Source: Kingella oralis
GTDB taxonomy: Bacteria; Pseudomonadota; Gammaproteobacteria; Burkholderiales; Neisseriaceae
NCBI RefSeq assembly: GCF_014054985.1
Contig: NZ_CP059569.1
Span: forward strand, 1,612,001 to 1,676,000
Length of the DNA stretch: 64,000 bases
Direction: 5' to 3'
The notes under the pieces were generated by a model. It saw nothing but the letters and a program-made list of their open reading frames with translations. It was not told the origin of the DNA and did no database searches. A program made the position numbers and the translations under genes. Numbering within the stretch: position 1 is the stretch's first letter; each line of letters begins with the position of its first letter. Shown one piece after another: positions 16,647 through 24,881 of this stretch.

Positions 16647-17354
16647 ATGAAAGCCATGATACTTGCCGCAGGGCGCGGCGAACGAATGCGCCCGCTCACC
16701 GACCACACCCCCAAACCCCTCCTGATGGCAGGCGGCGAGCCGCTGATTGGCTGGCACTTGCGCCGTCTGCGCGCCGCAGGCATCAGCCAAATCGTGATCA
16801 ACCATGCATGGCTGGGCGCGCAAATTGAAGCCACGTTGGGCGACGGTGCGGCATACGGCGTGCACATCGCCTATTCGCCCGAGGGCGGCAAAGGCTTGGA
16901 AACCGCAGGCGGCATCGCCACCGCCCTGCCCTTGCTGGGCGACGCGCCGTTTCTGGTGATTAACGGCGATGTGCTCACCGATATAGATTTTCAGGCTGCC
17001 GCCCACATCGCCGATGCGCTGCCGCAAAGCGGCAAACTCGCCCATTTGTGGCTGGTGCCCAACCCGCCGCATCATCCCAACGGCGATTTTGGGCTGGACG
17101 AGCATGGCGCAGTCCACGCCAGCGCAGCCATCGGCACGCCCGCCACATTCAGCGGCGCAGGCGTGTATCTGCCTGAGCTGTTTCGCCACACGCCGCCGCG
17201 CCGGCCCGCCAAACTCGCCCCGCTGCTGCGCCAAGCCATGCAGCGCAACCAAGTTTCAGGCTGCCTGCACACAGGCTTGTGGCTGGATGTGGGCACGCCC
17301 GAGCGTTTAGCCGAAGCGGATAATATTGTGCGCCAACGGTTTGCGATACGTTGA
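16647..17354 (+). CDS. murU: MurU-like nucleotidyltransferase
   Basis: A 235-residue sugar-phosphate nucleotidyltransferase. It has the signature MILAAGRGERMRPLTDHTPKPLL, a metal-binding NGDVLTDIDF and late LHTGLWLDVGTPERL. These match MurU, the uridylyltransferase of the anabolic peptidoglycan recycling pathway, which makes UDP-MurNAc from MurNAc-alpha-1-phosphate. The companion kinase AmgK is not in the preceding position, where it often lies. In-frame uptake sequences read as DFQAAA and SGCL. A related NDP-sugar synthase is possible. Confidence 0.75.
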   Translation: MKAMILAAGRGERMRPLTDHTPKPLLMAGGEPLIGWHLRRLRAAGISQIVINHAWLGAQIEATLGDGAAYGVHIAYSPEGGKGLETAGGIATALPLLGDAPFLVINGDVLTDIDFQAAAHIADALPQSGKLAHLWLVPNPPHHPNGDFGLDEHGAVHASAAIGTPATFSGAGVYLPELFRHTPPRRPAKLAPLLRQAMQRNQVSGCLHTGLWLDVGTPERLAEADNIVRQRFAIR

Positions 17355-17406
17355 GGCAGCCTGAAAACAATATAACCCACTCATCTTTTTAAAAAAGGAA
17401 AATCCC

Positions 17407-20301
17407 ATGCTCTCCCAAGCCCACGCAACCGTCAAACAACTCATCGCCCAATTCCAAGCCCACTCATCCCACTACCTCTCGCCCAAATACCAAGAAGCCG
17501 AAGTGCGCGCCGACTTTATCGACAAACTCTTCACCGCGCTGGGCTGGGACGTGGCGCACGATTATCAGAAAAACCCCTACGCCCAAGAAGTCAAAGTAGA
17601 AAAAGCCCAATGCCAAGCCGATGCCGCATCGCAAAAACGCGCCGACTACGCCTTCTCCCTCGCCCCCGACTACAAAACTGTGCAGTTTTTCGTAGAAGCC
17701 AAAAAGCCCAGTTTAACCCTGCGCCAAAACCGCGACGGCTACTTCCAAACCGCCAAATACGGCTGGAACGCGCAAACAGGCGTATCCATCCTCACCGACT
17801 TTGAAGAAATCGTCATCATCGACTGCCGCGCCAAGCCCGACTTTGACACCATCCTGCAAAACGAATTGCGCTACTTCAAATACACCGAATTGCAAGACGA
17901 AGACACCTTCGCCGAGTTCTACTGGCTCTTCTCCCGCGAAGCCGTTGCCGCAGGTAACCTGCGCCGCTACATCGCCGATTTGCCCAAAGCCAAAAGCAGC
18001 GGCAAACAACTGCGCCTGCTCGGTGGGCGTTACCTCTCCATCGACGACAGCTTTTTAAGCTACATCGGCGACATCCGCCTACACCTTGCCCAAGCCTTCT
18101 ACCAAAACAACCCCGCGCTCAACTCCTACCAGCTCACCGAAGCCACCCAGCGCACCATCGACCGCCTTGTGTTTATGCGCTTTTTGGAAGACAAGCAAAT
18201 TGAACCCGAAACCCTGCTCTACAACATCGCCAGCGCAGCCCACCCATGGGCAAAATTCATCACCGAATGCAAACGGCTAGACACCAAATACAACGGCATC
18301 GTCTTCAAACCCCACTTCATCGACCAAAACAGCTTTCTCGGCGCAGACGAAACCGCCTTCCGCGACATCGCCTCCGACCTAGACCACACCAACACCCCCT
18401 ACGACTTCAACTACATCCCCGTCCACATACTCGGCAGCATCTACGAGCGTTTTTTGGGCAACATCATCGCCATTGACAACGGCAAAGCCGCGATAGAACA
18501 AAAGCCCGAAGTGCGCAAAGCAGGCGGCGTGTTCTACACCCCAAAATACATCGTGGACTACATCGTAGAAAACACAGTCGGCAAAATCATCGCAGGCAAA
18601 AACCCCGACTACATCACCAAGCTCAAATTCGCCGACATCGCCTGCGGCAGCGGCAGCTTCCTAATCGGTGTGTACGACTGCCTGCTGGACTATCACAAAA
18701 ACTACTACAACCGCTATCCCGACAAAGCCAAATCCGCAGGCTGCCATTTTGACGAAGCCACAGGCACATGGGTGTTAAGCATCAAACAAAAACAGCGCAT
18801 CCTGCTCAACAACATCTACGGCGTGGACATAGACCTGCAAGCCACCGAAGTAACCCAGCTATCCCTGTTTTTAAAACTGCTGGAAGACGAAACCATGGCA
18901 AGCGCCAACGATATGCAAGTGCTGTTTGCCGACAAAATCCTGCCCAACCTCAGCGGCAACATCTGCTGCGGCAACTCCCTAATCGGCTACGAAATCATGG
19001 ACATCATGGGCGACGAACTCGCCCAAGACGAAGACATCCGCCGCAAAATCAACCCTTTTGATTTTCAGGCTGCCTTTGCCAGCGTATTTGCCGCAGGCGG
19101 CTTTGATGCCATAGTGGGCAATCCGCCGTATGTGAAAGTGTCTGATAAAGAACTGCTGGCTTATTTCAAGCAGCATTTCCAGCATCAGAATTACCAATAC
19201 GATTTATACCTGCTGTTTTTGGAACGCTATCACGCGCTGCTCAAAGAAAAAGGGCTGCTCGGCGTAATCGTGCCGAACACATGGTTGCAATCGGTAACGT
19301 TCACCAAAATCCGCAAGCATCTGTTGGGCGATTACCGCTGGCACAAAATCCTACACGGCAAAGAGCATATTTTTGACGCAGTAGTGGACACCCACGTTTT
19401 GGTATTTGAAAAAGGCAGCCTGAAAGGCAAAAGTCTGTTTGACGTGGACATCACCGAAAACCAAACCATCGTTTTCTATCAGCAGCTAGACCAAAACAGC
19501 TTTGACAAAAACGGCGGCATCATCAACATTCTCGCCAAACCCGAAGCCACCGCCCTGTTTAAGAAAATTCAGGCTGCCTCAGAAACGCTGGGAACAGCCG
19601 CAATGGTTTACAACGGCATAAAACCATTTGAAAAAGGCAAAGGCACACCACCGCAAACTGAGCAAATCGTTGAAACCAAGCCCTTTGTGAAAGAAAATCA
19701 GCCCAAGCCCGCAGGCGAACACTGGAAACCGCTGTTGCGCGGCAGCCTAATCAACCGCTACGAAAACCTGTGGAGCGAAGACAGTTGGATAGAATACGGC
19801 GAATGGCTGGCAGCACCGCGAGACAGCAAAATTTTTGAAGCCGAAGAAAAAATCGTTGTGCGCCAAACGGGAGACCGCATCATTGCCACCGTTATCGGTA
19901 AAGACATCATCTGCCGCAATAATCTGCACATCGTTATCGCCCAACAGCGCAACCATAAATTTTTGCTGGGCGTGTTAAACAGCAAACTGGCGAATTTTTG
20001 CTATTACCAAATCAACCCCGAACGCGGCGAATCCTTAGCCGAAGTAAAAAAAGCACACGTTGAGCAACTGCCTATGCCCAAAATCCGCAGCGCAGCACAG
20101 CAAAAACTGCACAACGAAATCGTCAAACTGGTGGAACAAATGCTCGCCGCCCAGCCCAAAGCCCGCGCCGCCCTATCCGACAGCGACAAAAACTTCCACG
20201 AACGCTTTATCGCCAGCTTAGAGCAGCGCATCAACCAAGCCGTGTACCAAATCTACGGCTTAACCGCAGACGAAATCGCGCTGATTGAAGCAGCGGTTTA
20301 A
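17407..20301 (+). CDS. Type IIG restriction-modification enzyme (endonuclease plus N6-adenine methyltransferase)
   Basis: A 964-residue single-chain restriction-modification protein. The N-terminus has a PD-(D/E)XK-like nuclease core (Asp80, then Glu97-Ala-Lys99 in FFVEAKKP). Residues ~400-600 form the gamma-class methyltransferase: AdoMet motif I DIACGSGSF (411-419) and catalytic NPPY (572-575). The C-terminal ~300 residues resemble a TaqI-like target-recognition domain, ending with coiled EIVKLVEQMLAAQ. Such enzymes cut near, and methylate, an asymmetric site. No separate partner gene is present. GC content is like the backbone, and uptake sequences occur in frame, so it is long resident or arrived from a relative. 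Confidence 0.88.
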   Translation: MLSQAHATVKQLIAQFQAHSSHYLSPKYQEAEVRADFIDKLFTALGWDVAHDYQKNPYAQEVKVEKAQCQADAASQKRADYAFSLAPDYKTVQFFVEAKKPSLTLRQNRDGYFQTAKYGWNAQTGVSILTDFEEIVIIDCRAKPDFDTILQNELRYFKYTELQDEDTFAEFYWLFSREAVAAGNLRRYIADLPKAKSSGKQLRLLGGRYLSIDDSFLSYIGDIRLHLAQAFYQNNPALNSYQLTEATQRTIDRLVFMRFLEDKQIEPETLLYNIASAAHPWAKFITECKRLDTKYNGIVFKPHFIDQNSFLGADETAFRDIASDLDHTNTPYDFNYIPVHILGSIYERFLGNIIAIDNGKAAIEQKPEVRKAGGVFYTPKYIVDYIVENTVGKIIAGKNPDYITKLKFADIACGSGSFLIGVYDCLLDYHKNYYNRYPDKAKSAGCHFDEATGTWVLSIKQKQRILLNNIYGVDIDLQATEVTQLSLFLKLLEDETMASANDMQVLFADKILPNLSGNICCGNSLIGYEIMDIMGDELAQDEDIRRKINPFDFQAAFASVFAAGGFDAIVGNPPYVKVSDKELLAYFKQHFQHQNYQYDLYLLFLERYHALLKEKGLLGVIVPNTWLQSVTFTKIRKHLLGDYRWHKILHGKEHIFDAVVDTHVLVFEKGSLKGKSLFDVDITENQTIVFYQQLDQNSFDKNGGIINILAKPEATALFKKIQAASETLGTAAMVYNGIKPFEKGKGTPPQTEQIVETKPFVKENQPKPAGEHWKPLLRGSLINRYENLWSEDSWIEYGEWLAAPRDSKIFEAEEKIVVRQTGDRIIATVIGKDIICRNNLHIVIAQQRNHKFLLGVLNSKLANFCYYQINPERGESLAEVKKAHVEQLPMPKIRSAAQQKLHNEIVKLVEQMLAAQPKARAALSDSDKNFHERFIASLEQRINQAVYQIYGLTADEIALIEAAV

Positions 20302-20310
20302 CACGCAAAA

Positions 20311-20347
20311 GGCAGCCTGAAAACGCATTTCGTATTTTCAGGCTGCC
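20311..20347. terminator. Inverted kingDUS pair after the type IIG gene
   Basis: GGCAGCCTGAAA and TTTCAGGCTGCC separated by 13 bp, 10 bp after the stop. A likely terminator. Confidence 0.55.
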
Positions 20348-20415
20348 TCAGTTACCACGCCCCAAAGGCAGCCTGAGACGAAGTTCAGCGTAGCTAAAAC
20401 ACAAAAGGAGAAACC

Positions 20416-20577
20416 ATGGCCGAATTCATCAAATGGTATTTGCTCTACACCAGCGTTTGCCTGGCGATGGCGATGCTGGACGCTTGGTCTGACGGCTTGC
20501 CGTTTGAAACCAAGCCGCGCCTGTGGCAATGCGCTGCGGCGGGCTTGCTGCTCACGCTGATGGATTATTGGTTTTAA
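20416..20577 (+). CDS. 53-residue small membrane protein
   Basis: A short frame with an ideal AAAGGAG seven bases before its ATG. The product begins MAEFIKWYLLYTSVCLAMAM and ends LLLTLMDYWF. It has two hydrophobic segments (about 5-22 and 38-53) around a polar SDGLPFETKPR linker, so it is probably an inner-membrane hairpin with unknown function. Convergent with the symporter gene; a terminator lies between them. Confidence 0.65.
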   Translation: MAEFIKWYLLYTSVCLAMAMLDAWSDGLPFETKPRLWQCAAAGLLLTLMDYWF

Positions 20578-20615
20578 CCCGTCGGCAGCCTGAAACGCCG
20601 TCTTGCGCCGCAAAC

Positions 20616-20646
20616 AAAAACCGTGCCCATTCGGGACACGGTTTTT
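20616..20646. terminator. Bidirectional terminator
   Basis: AAAAACCGTG / CACGGTTTTT, a perfect 10-bp stem with further CCC/GGG pairing inside, and A and T tracts on the two sides. It lies between two convergent genes. Confidence 0.85.
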
Positions 20647-20705
20647 CCGTTTGCCGTTTGGTTGAGCCACCCCGCGCCCAATGGCGTTTCAGGCTGCCTC
20701 AACGG

Positions 20706-22121
20706 CTATTTGTCGTGGTACTCATGCACCTCATAATCATAATCCACCGCCTTGCCCGCGCGCACTTTCGCCAAATAATCATCGTACACCGCCTTAATCT
20801 CGCCGCGCAGCAAAAACAGCGCAATCAAGTTGGGAATCACCATAAAGCCGTTAAACATATCCGACAAATCCCACACCAAATCCACCTTGCCCAGCGTGCC
20901 CAGCACAATCGCCAGCAGCACCAAAGCGCGATAAAGGTTTAAAAACCTGCCCTTAAACAAAAAGCGCACATTGGATTCGCCAAAATAATACCAGCCGATA
21001 ATCGTGGTAAAGGCGAAAAAGGTGAGGCACACCGCCAGCAAGCCCGCGCCCCAGCCGCCAAATGCCATGCTAAACGCCTGTTGCGTAACCGCCGCGCCGT
21101 TTAAGCCCAGCGTGTTGGCTTCGGTGAGCAAGATGATTAACGCCGTTGCCGTGCACACCAAAATGGTGTCGATAAACACGCCCACAAACGCCGCCATGCC
21201 TTGCAGCGCGGGATGCGCCACATTGGCGGTGGCGTGCGCGTGCGGCGTGGAGCCCATGCCCGCCTCGTTGGAAAACAAGCCGCGCGCCACGCCATAGCGC
21301 ACCGCCTCTTTCATGCCGATGCCCGCCGCGCCGCCGAGCACCGCTTGCGGGTCAAAGGCAGCCTGAAAAATATGGCGCATCATCGCGCCCGCATAATCGG
21401 CATACTGAAACAAAATCACCAGCGCGCACAAAATGTAAATCACCGCCATAAACGGCACCACAAACTGCGCGAAGTTGGCGATGCGGTTGATGCCGCCGAT
21501 AAAAATCGCGCCCGCCGCCGCCGCCAGCACCAAGCCCACGGCGATTTCAGGCAGCCCGAACGCGATATGAACCGCGCCCGCAATGGAATTCGCCTGCGTG
21601 GCGTTGCCGATAAAACCCAGCGCGATAATCAGCGCGATGGAAAAAAAGCCCGACAAAAAACGCGCCTTGCCGCGCCCGATTTTTTTGGTCAAACCGTGGG
21701 TGATGTAGAACGCGGGGCCGCCGATGTATTTGCCGTGGCTAATCACGCGGTATTTTTGCGCCAACAGCGCTTCGGCAAAAATCGTGCCCATGCCCAAAAA
21801 AGCGGAAACCCACATCCAAAAAATCGCGCCCGGCCCGCCCGACACAATCGCCGTTGCCACGCCCGCCACGTTGCCCGTGCCGATTTGCGCCGAAATCGCC
21901 ACCGCCAAGGCTTGGAACTGCGACAGCGACTGCGCGTCTTTTTCTTTCTTGGCAAACAAGCCGCCGAACACCGATTTGAACGCCGCGCCAAATTTGGTGA
22001 TTTGCGGCGCGCCCAAGTAAACGGTGAAAAACAGCCCGATGCCGATAAGCGCGTAAATCAGCAGATAGCTCCACAGCGCGGTGTTAATCGCGCCGACGAT
22101 GTTTGATAGTGATGCTTGCAT
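20706..22121 (-). CDS. Sodium:alanine/glycine symporter (AgcS family)
   Basis: A 471-residue polytopic inner-membrane protein of the alanine-or-glycine:cation symporter family. Family features include LGAPQITKFGAAFKSVFGG, the IGTGNVAGVATAI loop, RGLFSNEAGMGSTPHAHATA and NTLGLNGAAVTQQAF. About ten membrane segments are visible. It takes up small neutral amino acids with Na+. It has a single-gene layout. A long plus-strand frame across it is a shadow. Confidence 0.92.
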   Translation of the reverse strand: MQASLSNIVGAINTALWSYLLIYALIGIGLFFTVYLGAPQITKFGAAFKSVFGGLFAKKEKDAQSLSQFQALAVAISAQIGTGNVAGVATAIVSGGPGAIFWMWVSAFLGMGTIFAEALLAQKYRVISHGKYIGGPAFYITHGLTKKIGRGKARFLSGFFSIALIIALGFIGNATQANSIAGAVHIAFGLPEIAVGLVLAAAAGAIFIGGINRIANFAQFVVPFMAVIYILCALVILFQYADYAGAMMRHIFQAAFDPQAVLGGAAGIGMKEAVRYGVARGLFSNEAGMGSTPHAHATANVAHPALQGMAAFVGVFIDTILVCTATALIILLTEANTLGLNGAAVTQQAFSMAFGGWGAGLLAVCLTFFAFTTIIGWYYFGESNVRFLFKGRFLNLYRALVLLAIVLGTLGKVDLVWDLSDMFNGFMVIPNLIALFLLRGEIKAVYDDYLAKVRAGKAVDYDYEVHEYHDK

Positions 22122-22415
22122 AGTTGAGAAAGGTTAAGTTGTTTTAAGAAGGGCGGATAATACCCGAAACGGGGAGCGGTTTGAAATGGCGTTGCAGAAA
22201 TGCGCGGATATTTTGTTAAAACGCAAAAAAGGCGGCGTGCGGGGCGGCACGAAATGGGGAAAGAGGGTTTTCAGGCTGCCGATTACCATTGTTGGCATGC
22301 CAAGGCAGCCTGAAAACCAGTTTACGCGCTGCCGCAAAGCACGAACCGCGTTGTCCGACAAAAAAGCCGGGCAACGCTGCCCGGTCTCGTTCATCGCGCA
22401 TCGCGCAAAAAATTT

Positions 22416-23042
22416 TCAGGCTGCCCCAACTCCCGCCAACACCGCCGCCACAATCTCATCTTCATCATCCAGCAGCGTGAGCAAATCCAAATCTTCCGCG
22501 CGGATTAAGCCCCGCGCCACCAGCTGCGTATCCAGCCAATCCAGCAAACCCTGCCAAAACGCGCTGCCCACCAAAATAATCGGCTTGGCGGCAACCTTGC
22601 GCGTTTGCATTTGCGCTAGCGTGTCAAACAATTCGTCCAGCGTGCCCAAGCCGCCCGCAAACACGACAAACGCTTGCGAATAGCGCACAAACGCCGATTT
22701 GCGCGAGGCAAAATATTGAAATTGCAGCGACAAATCCTGATACGGATTGGGGTGCTGCTCGTGCGGCAACGCAATGTTCAGCCCCACCGCCGCGCTTTTG
22801 CCCGCGTGCGCGCCCTTGTTTGCCGCTTCCATAATGCTCGGCCCGCCGCCCGAGAGCACGGCAAAACCCGCATCCGACAGCCGCCGCGCCACGCGCTCCG
22901 CCAATGCGTATTCGGGCGCGGTGGCGGGCAGGCGGGCGCTGCCGAAAATGCTGACGGCAGGGGAAACATCGGGCAAACGGGCATCGGCGATTTGCCATTC
23001 TTGGGCGATTTGCGGGAGCGGGCTGGTCATAACGGGGCGCAT
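22416..23042 (-). CDS. LOG-family (TIGR00730) Rossmann protein
   Basis: A ~208-residue protein of the LOG / TIGR00730 family, some of which are cytokinin-type nucleoside 5'-monophosphate phosphoribohydrolases; others hydrolyse related nucleotides. It shows SIFGSARLP, SGGGPSIMEAANKGAHAGK and the motif GGLGTLDELFD with the catalytic-type glutamate. Two starts are possible (ATG 23042 or 23030); neither has a strong ribosome-binding site, and upstream in-frame sequence is uptake-sequence DNA. The last codons GCA GCC TGA derive from an uptake sequence. Confidence 0.8.
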   Translation of the reverse strand: MRPVMTSPLPQIAQEWQIADARLPDVSPAVSIFGSARLPATAPEYALAERVARRLSDAGFAVLSGGGPSIMEAANKGAHAGKSAAVGLNIALPHEQHPNPYQDLSLQFQYFASRKSAFVRYSQAFVVFAGGLGTLDELFDTLAQMQTRKVAAKPIILVGSAFWQGLLDWLDTQLVARGLIRAEDLDLLTLLDDEDEIVAAVLAGVGAA

Positions 23043-23128
23043 GGAAAAAAGGGAGCATTGTAGCGCGTTTTGCGTTTTCAGGCTGCCTTGTCGCTTCGGG
23101 CTAAGGCAGCCTGAAAACGCAACATGCC

Positions 23129-23329
23129 CTACCGCCCATACATATCGGCAATCCATTTAATCTGCTCTTCGCTTGCCGCCTGCTCGCCCAGCTTCGCCGC
23201 CACGGCAAATTCGCCGCTCAACCCCTGCTGTACGCGCGCCTGCTGCCAGCCCTGCACGCGCTGCTCGGCGGTTAAATCTTGCTTGGTTTGGCGGATGGTT
23301 TGCGCGGCTTTTTGGTTTGGGGATGGCAT
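23129..23329 (-). CDS. Hypothetical small protein
   Basis: A 66-residue, helical, Gln/Ala-rich protein ending EQIKWIADMYGR. AAGGAG stands eight bases before the ATG, which supports it as a real gene. There are no membrane or export signals. I do not recognise the family. It sits alone between uptake-sequence clusters, upstream of the LOG gene on the same strand. Confidence 0.6.
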   Translation of the reverse strand: MPSPNQKAAQTIRQTKQDLTAEQRVQGWQQARVQQGLSGEFAVAAKLGEQAASEEQIKWIADMYGR

Positions 23330-23432
23330 TTTGTTTACTCCTTATAACTTGGGCTGCATAGGCAGCCTGAAAACGTGTTGAAACGCTGTTTTGGCTTCGT
23401 TGCAACTCCGCGTTGTTTACTTTCAGGCTGCC

Positions 23433-23942
23433 TCAAAACAGCACTGCTTCCGGCGACACGCTGCAATCAAACGGCTTGCTCACAAACAGCCGCTCGTCGC
23501 CGTTCGCGTGGTAGGCAATATTGTAAGTGTGCTGCTTGTAAACCACGTCATCATCATAGCCGATAGGCTGCCGCCCATTGATGCGAAACTGCACGGTTTG
23601 TCCGCGTTGCAGGGCAAACAAATGGCGGTGCGAGCGGATGGGCAAACCGTGCACGCCTTGCTCATCGGCAAACCAGACGCTTAGCGTTTGGTTTTCTTCG
23701 GCAAAACGCAAGCCGTTGAGAAGCGGAGGTATGTTGCCGAGCGGTTTGAACCGGCTGCCGTTGTCGCAAAAGCCGCCCGCATCGTATGCGACAAAATCTT
23801 GCTGATGGATGCCGCCAAACGGGCTGTCCAGCCATGCGTCCGGCAGAGGCAACACGCGCGGCAGGCGGTTGCGGATGGTGGCGCAAGCGGGGTTGTGCGC
23901 GGCGGGCCGCCATTGGATTCGGATGATTTGGATGGTGAGCAT
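23433..23942 (-). CDS. Hypothetical protein
   Basis: A 169-residue soluble protein I cannot name. It is beta-rich with many aromatic and Asn/Gly residues (WLDSPFGGIHQQDFVAYDAG, QTVQFRINGRQPIGYDDD) and has no signal sequence. The N-terminal SPFGGIHQQDF stretch and later turn-rich segments suggest a beta-sandwich, but that is a guess. An uptake sequence overlaps its 3' end. Confidence 0.5.
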   Translation of the reverse strand: MLTIQIIRIQWRPAAHNPACATIRNRLPRVLPLPDAWLDSPFGGIHQQDFVAYDAGGFCDNGSRFKPLGNIPPLLNGLRFAEENQTLSVWFADEQGVHGLPIRSHRHLFALQRGQTVQFRINGRQPIGYDDDVVYKQHTYNIAYHANGDERLFVSKPFDCSVSPEAVLF

Positions 23943-24034
23943 GGTTTGTCCTTTGGGCTTGCTTCTCAGAAGTTCACAACCCTGCTTTCAGGCTGCCTGA
24001 ACCGTTTTCGCCGCACGGCAGTTTTCAGGCTGCC

Positions 24035-24610
24035 TCACAGCCCCAGTTTCTGCGCCAGCACGGCTTTTGCCGCCGCCCATTCCTCGCGCAGCATACTGTA
24101 TGCCACGGTATCGCGCACGGTGCCGTCTTTGCGGATTTTGTGGCAGCGCAAAACGCCGTCTTTGTTTGCGCCCAAGCGTTCAATCGCCGCTTGCGAGCGC
24201 GTGTTCAACACATCCGTTTCCCAGCACACCACGCGGCAAGCCAGCGTTTCAAACGCGTGCGACAGCAGCAGGTATTTGCAGGTGGTGTTGATGCGCGTGC
24301 GCCATGCCGATTGGCGATACCAAGTGTAGCCGATGTACACGCGGCGGATGGCGGCATCAGGCTGATAAAACGCCGTGGTGCCGACCACTTCGTCCGTGGT
24401 TTCGTCGATAACCGCAAACGCCGTGCGCGTGGCAAGGGCAGCCTGAATATAGCCCGCCACATCCTCGGGCGCGGGCGCGGTGGTTACCAACATTTTCCAA
24501 AGTTCGCCGTCTTGCACGGCTTGGCGCAAGCCCGCTTCGTGTTGCGGCGCAAGCGGTTCCAAACGCACTTGGTTGGCGGATAGGGTAACGGGTTGGAGAA
24601 AATTTTGCAT
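24035..24610 (-). CDS. GNAT family N-acetyltransferase (RimJ/RimL-like)
   Basis: A 191-residue acetyltransferase of the RimJ/RimL-like group. It starts MQNFLQPVTL; the longer frame runs into uptake DNA. A typical LVTTAPAPEDVAGYIQAAL helix is followed by FAVIDETTDEVVGTTAFY and IGYTWYRQSAWRTRINTTCKYLLLSHAFE, where the acetyl-CoA loop sits. Then comes AIERLGANKDGVLRCHKIRKDG. The substrate (small molecule or protein N-terminus) cannot be told. It is divergent from valS. Confidence 0.8.
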   Translation of the reverse strand: MQNFLQPVTLSANQVRLEPLAPQHEAGLRQAVQDGELWKMLVTTAPAPEDVAGYIQAALATRTAFAVIDETTDEVVGTTAFYQPDAAIRRVYIGYTWYRQSAWRTRINTTCKYLLLSHAFETLACRVVCWETDVLNTRSQAAIERLGANKDGVLRCHKIRKDGTVRDTVAYSMLREEWAAAKAVLAQKLGL

Positions 24611-24784
24611 GACGGCTCCTGGTTGAAGTGTGGCGCGAGCATCTTCGCCTGAGCGGTTTTCAGGCTGCCCGCCGCGATACCATACCACATTCGCCTGCAC
24701 CCCACACCTGCGACGCAATCGCCATCACGCGCAGCCTGAAAAACCCATGCGGCGTTTTCAGGCTGCCCATGCTGCCCCACCTGT

Positions 24785-24825
24785 TTTCAGGCTGCCTATT
24801 TGGGCTGCGTTTAGGCAGCCTGAAA
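24785..24825. repeat. Inverted kingDUS pair in the valS promoter region
   Basis: TTTCAGGCTGCC and GGCAGCCTGAAA face each other 17 bp apart; two more copies lie at ~24660 and ~24760. The right arm reaches close to the valS -10 box. Confidence 0.5.
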
Positions 24826-24837
24826 CCCCGTTTTTCG

Positions 24838-24843
24838 CTATAA
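24838..24843 (+). promoter_or_regulatory. Predicted -10 box of valS
   Basis: A perfect TATAAT 38 bp before the valS ATG. No good -35 hexamer is seen; at the expected distance is part of an uptake sequence. Confidence 0.55.
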
Positions 24844-24881
24844 TTCGGCGTTTTTAATCTTACATAGGCAGCCTGAAAATC

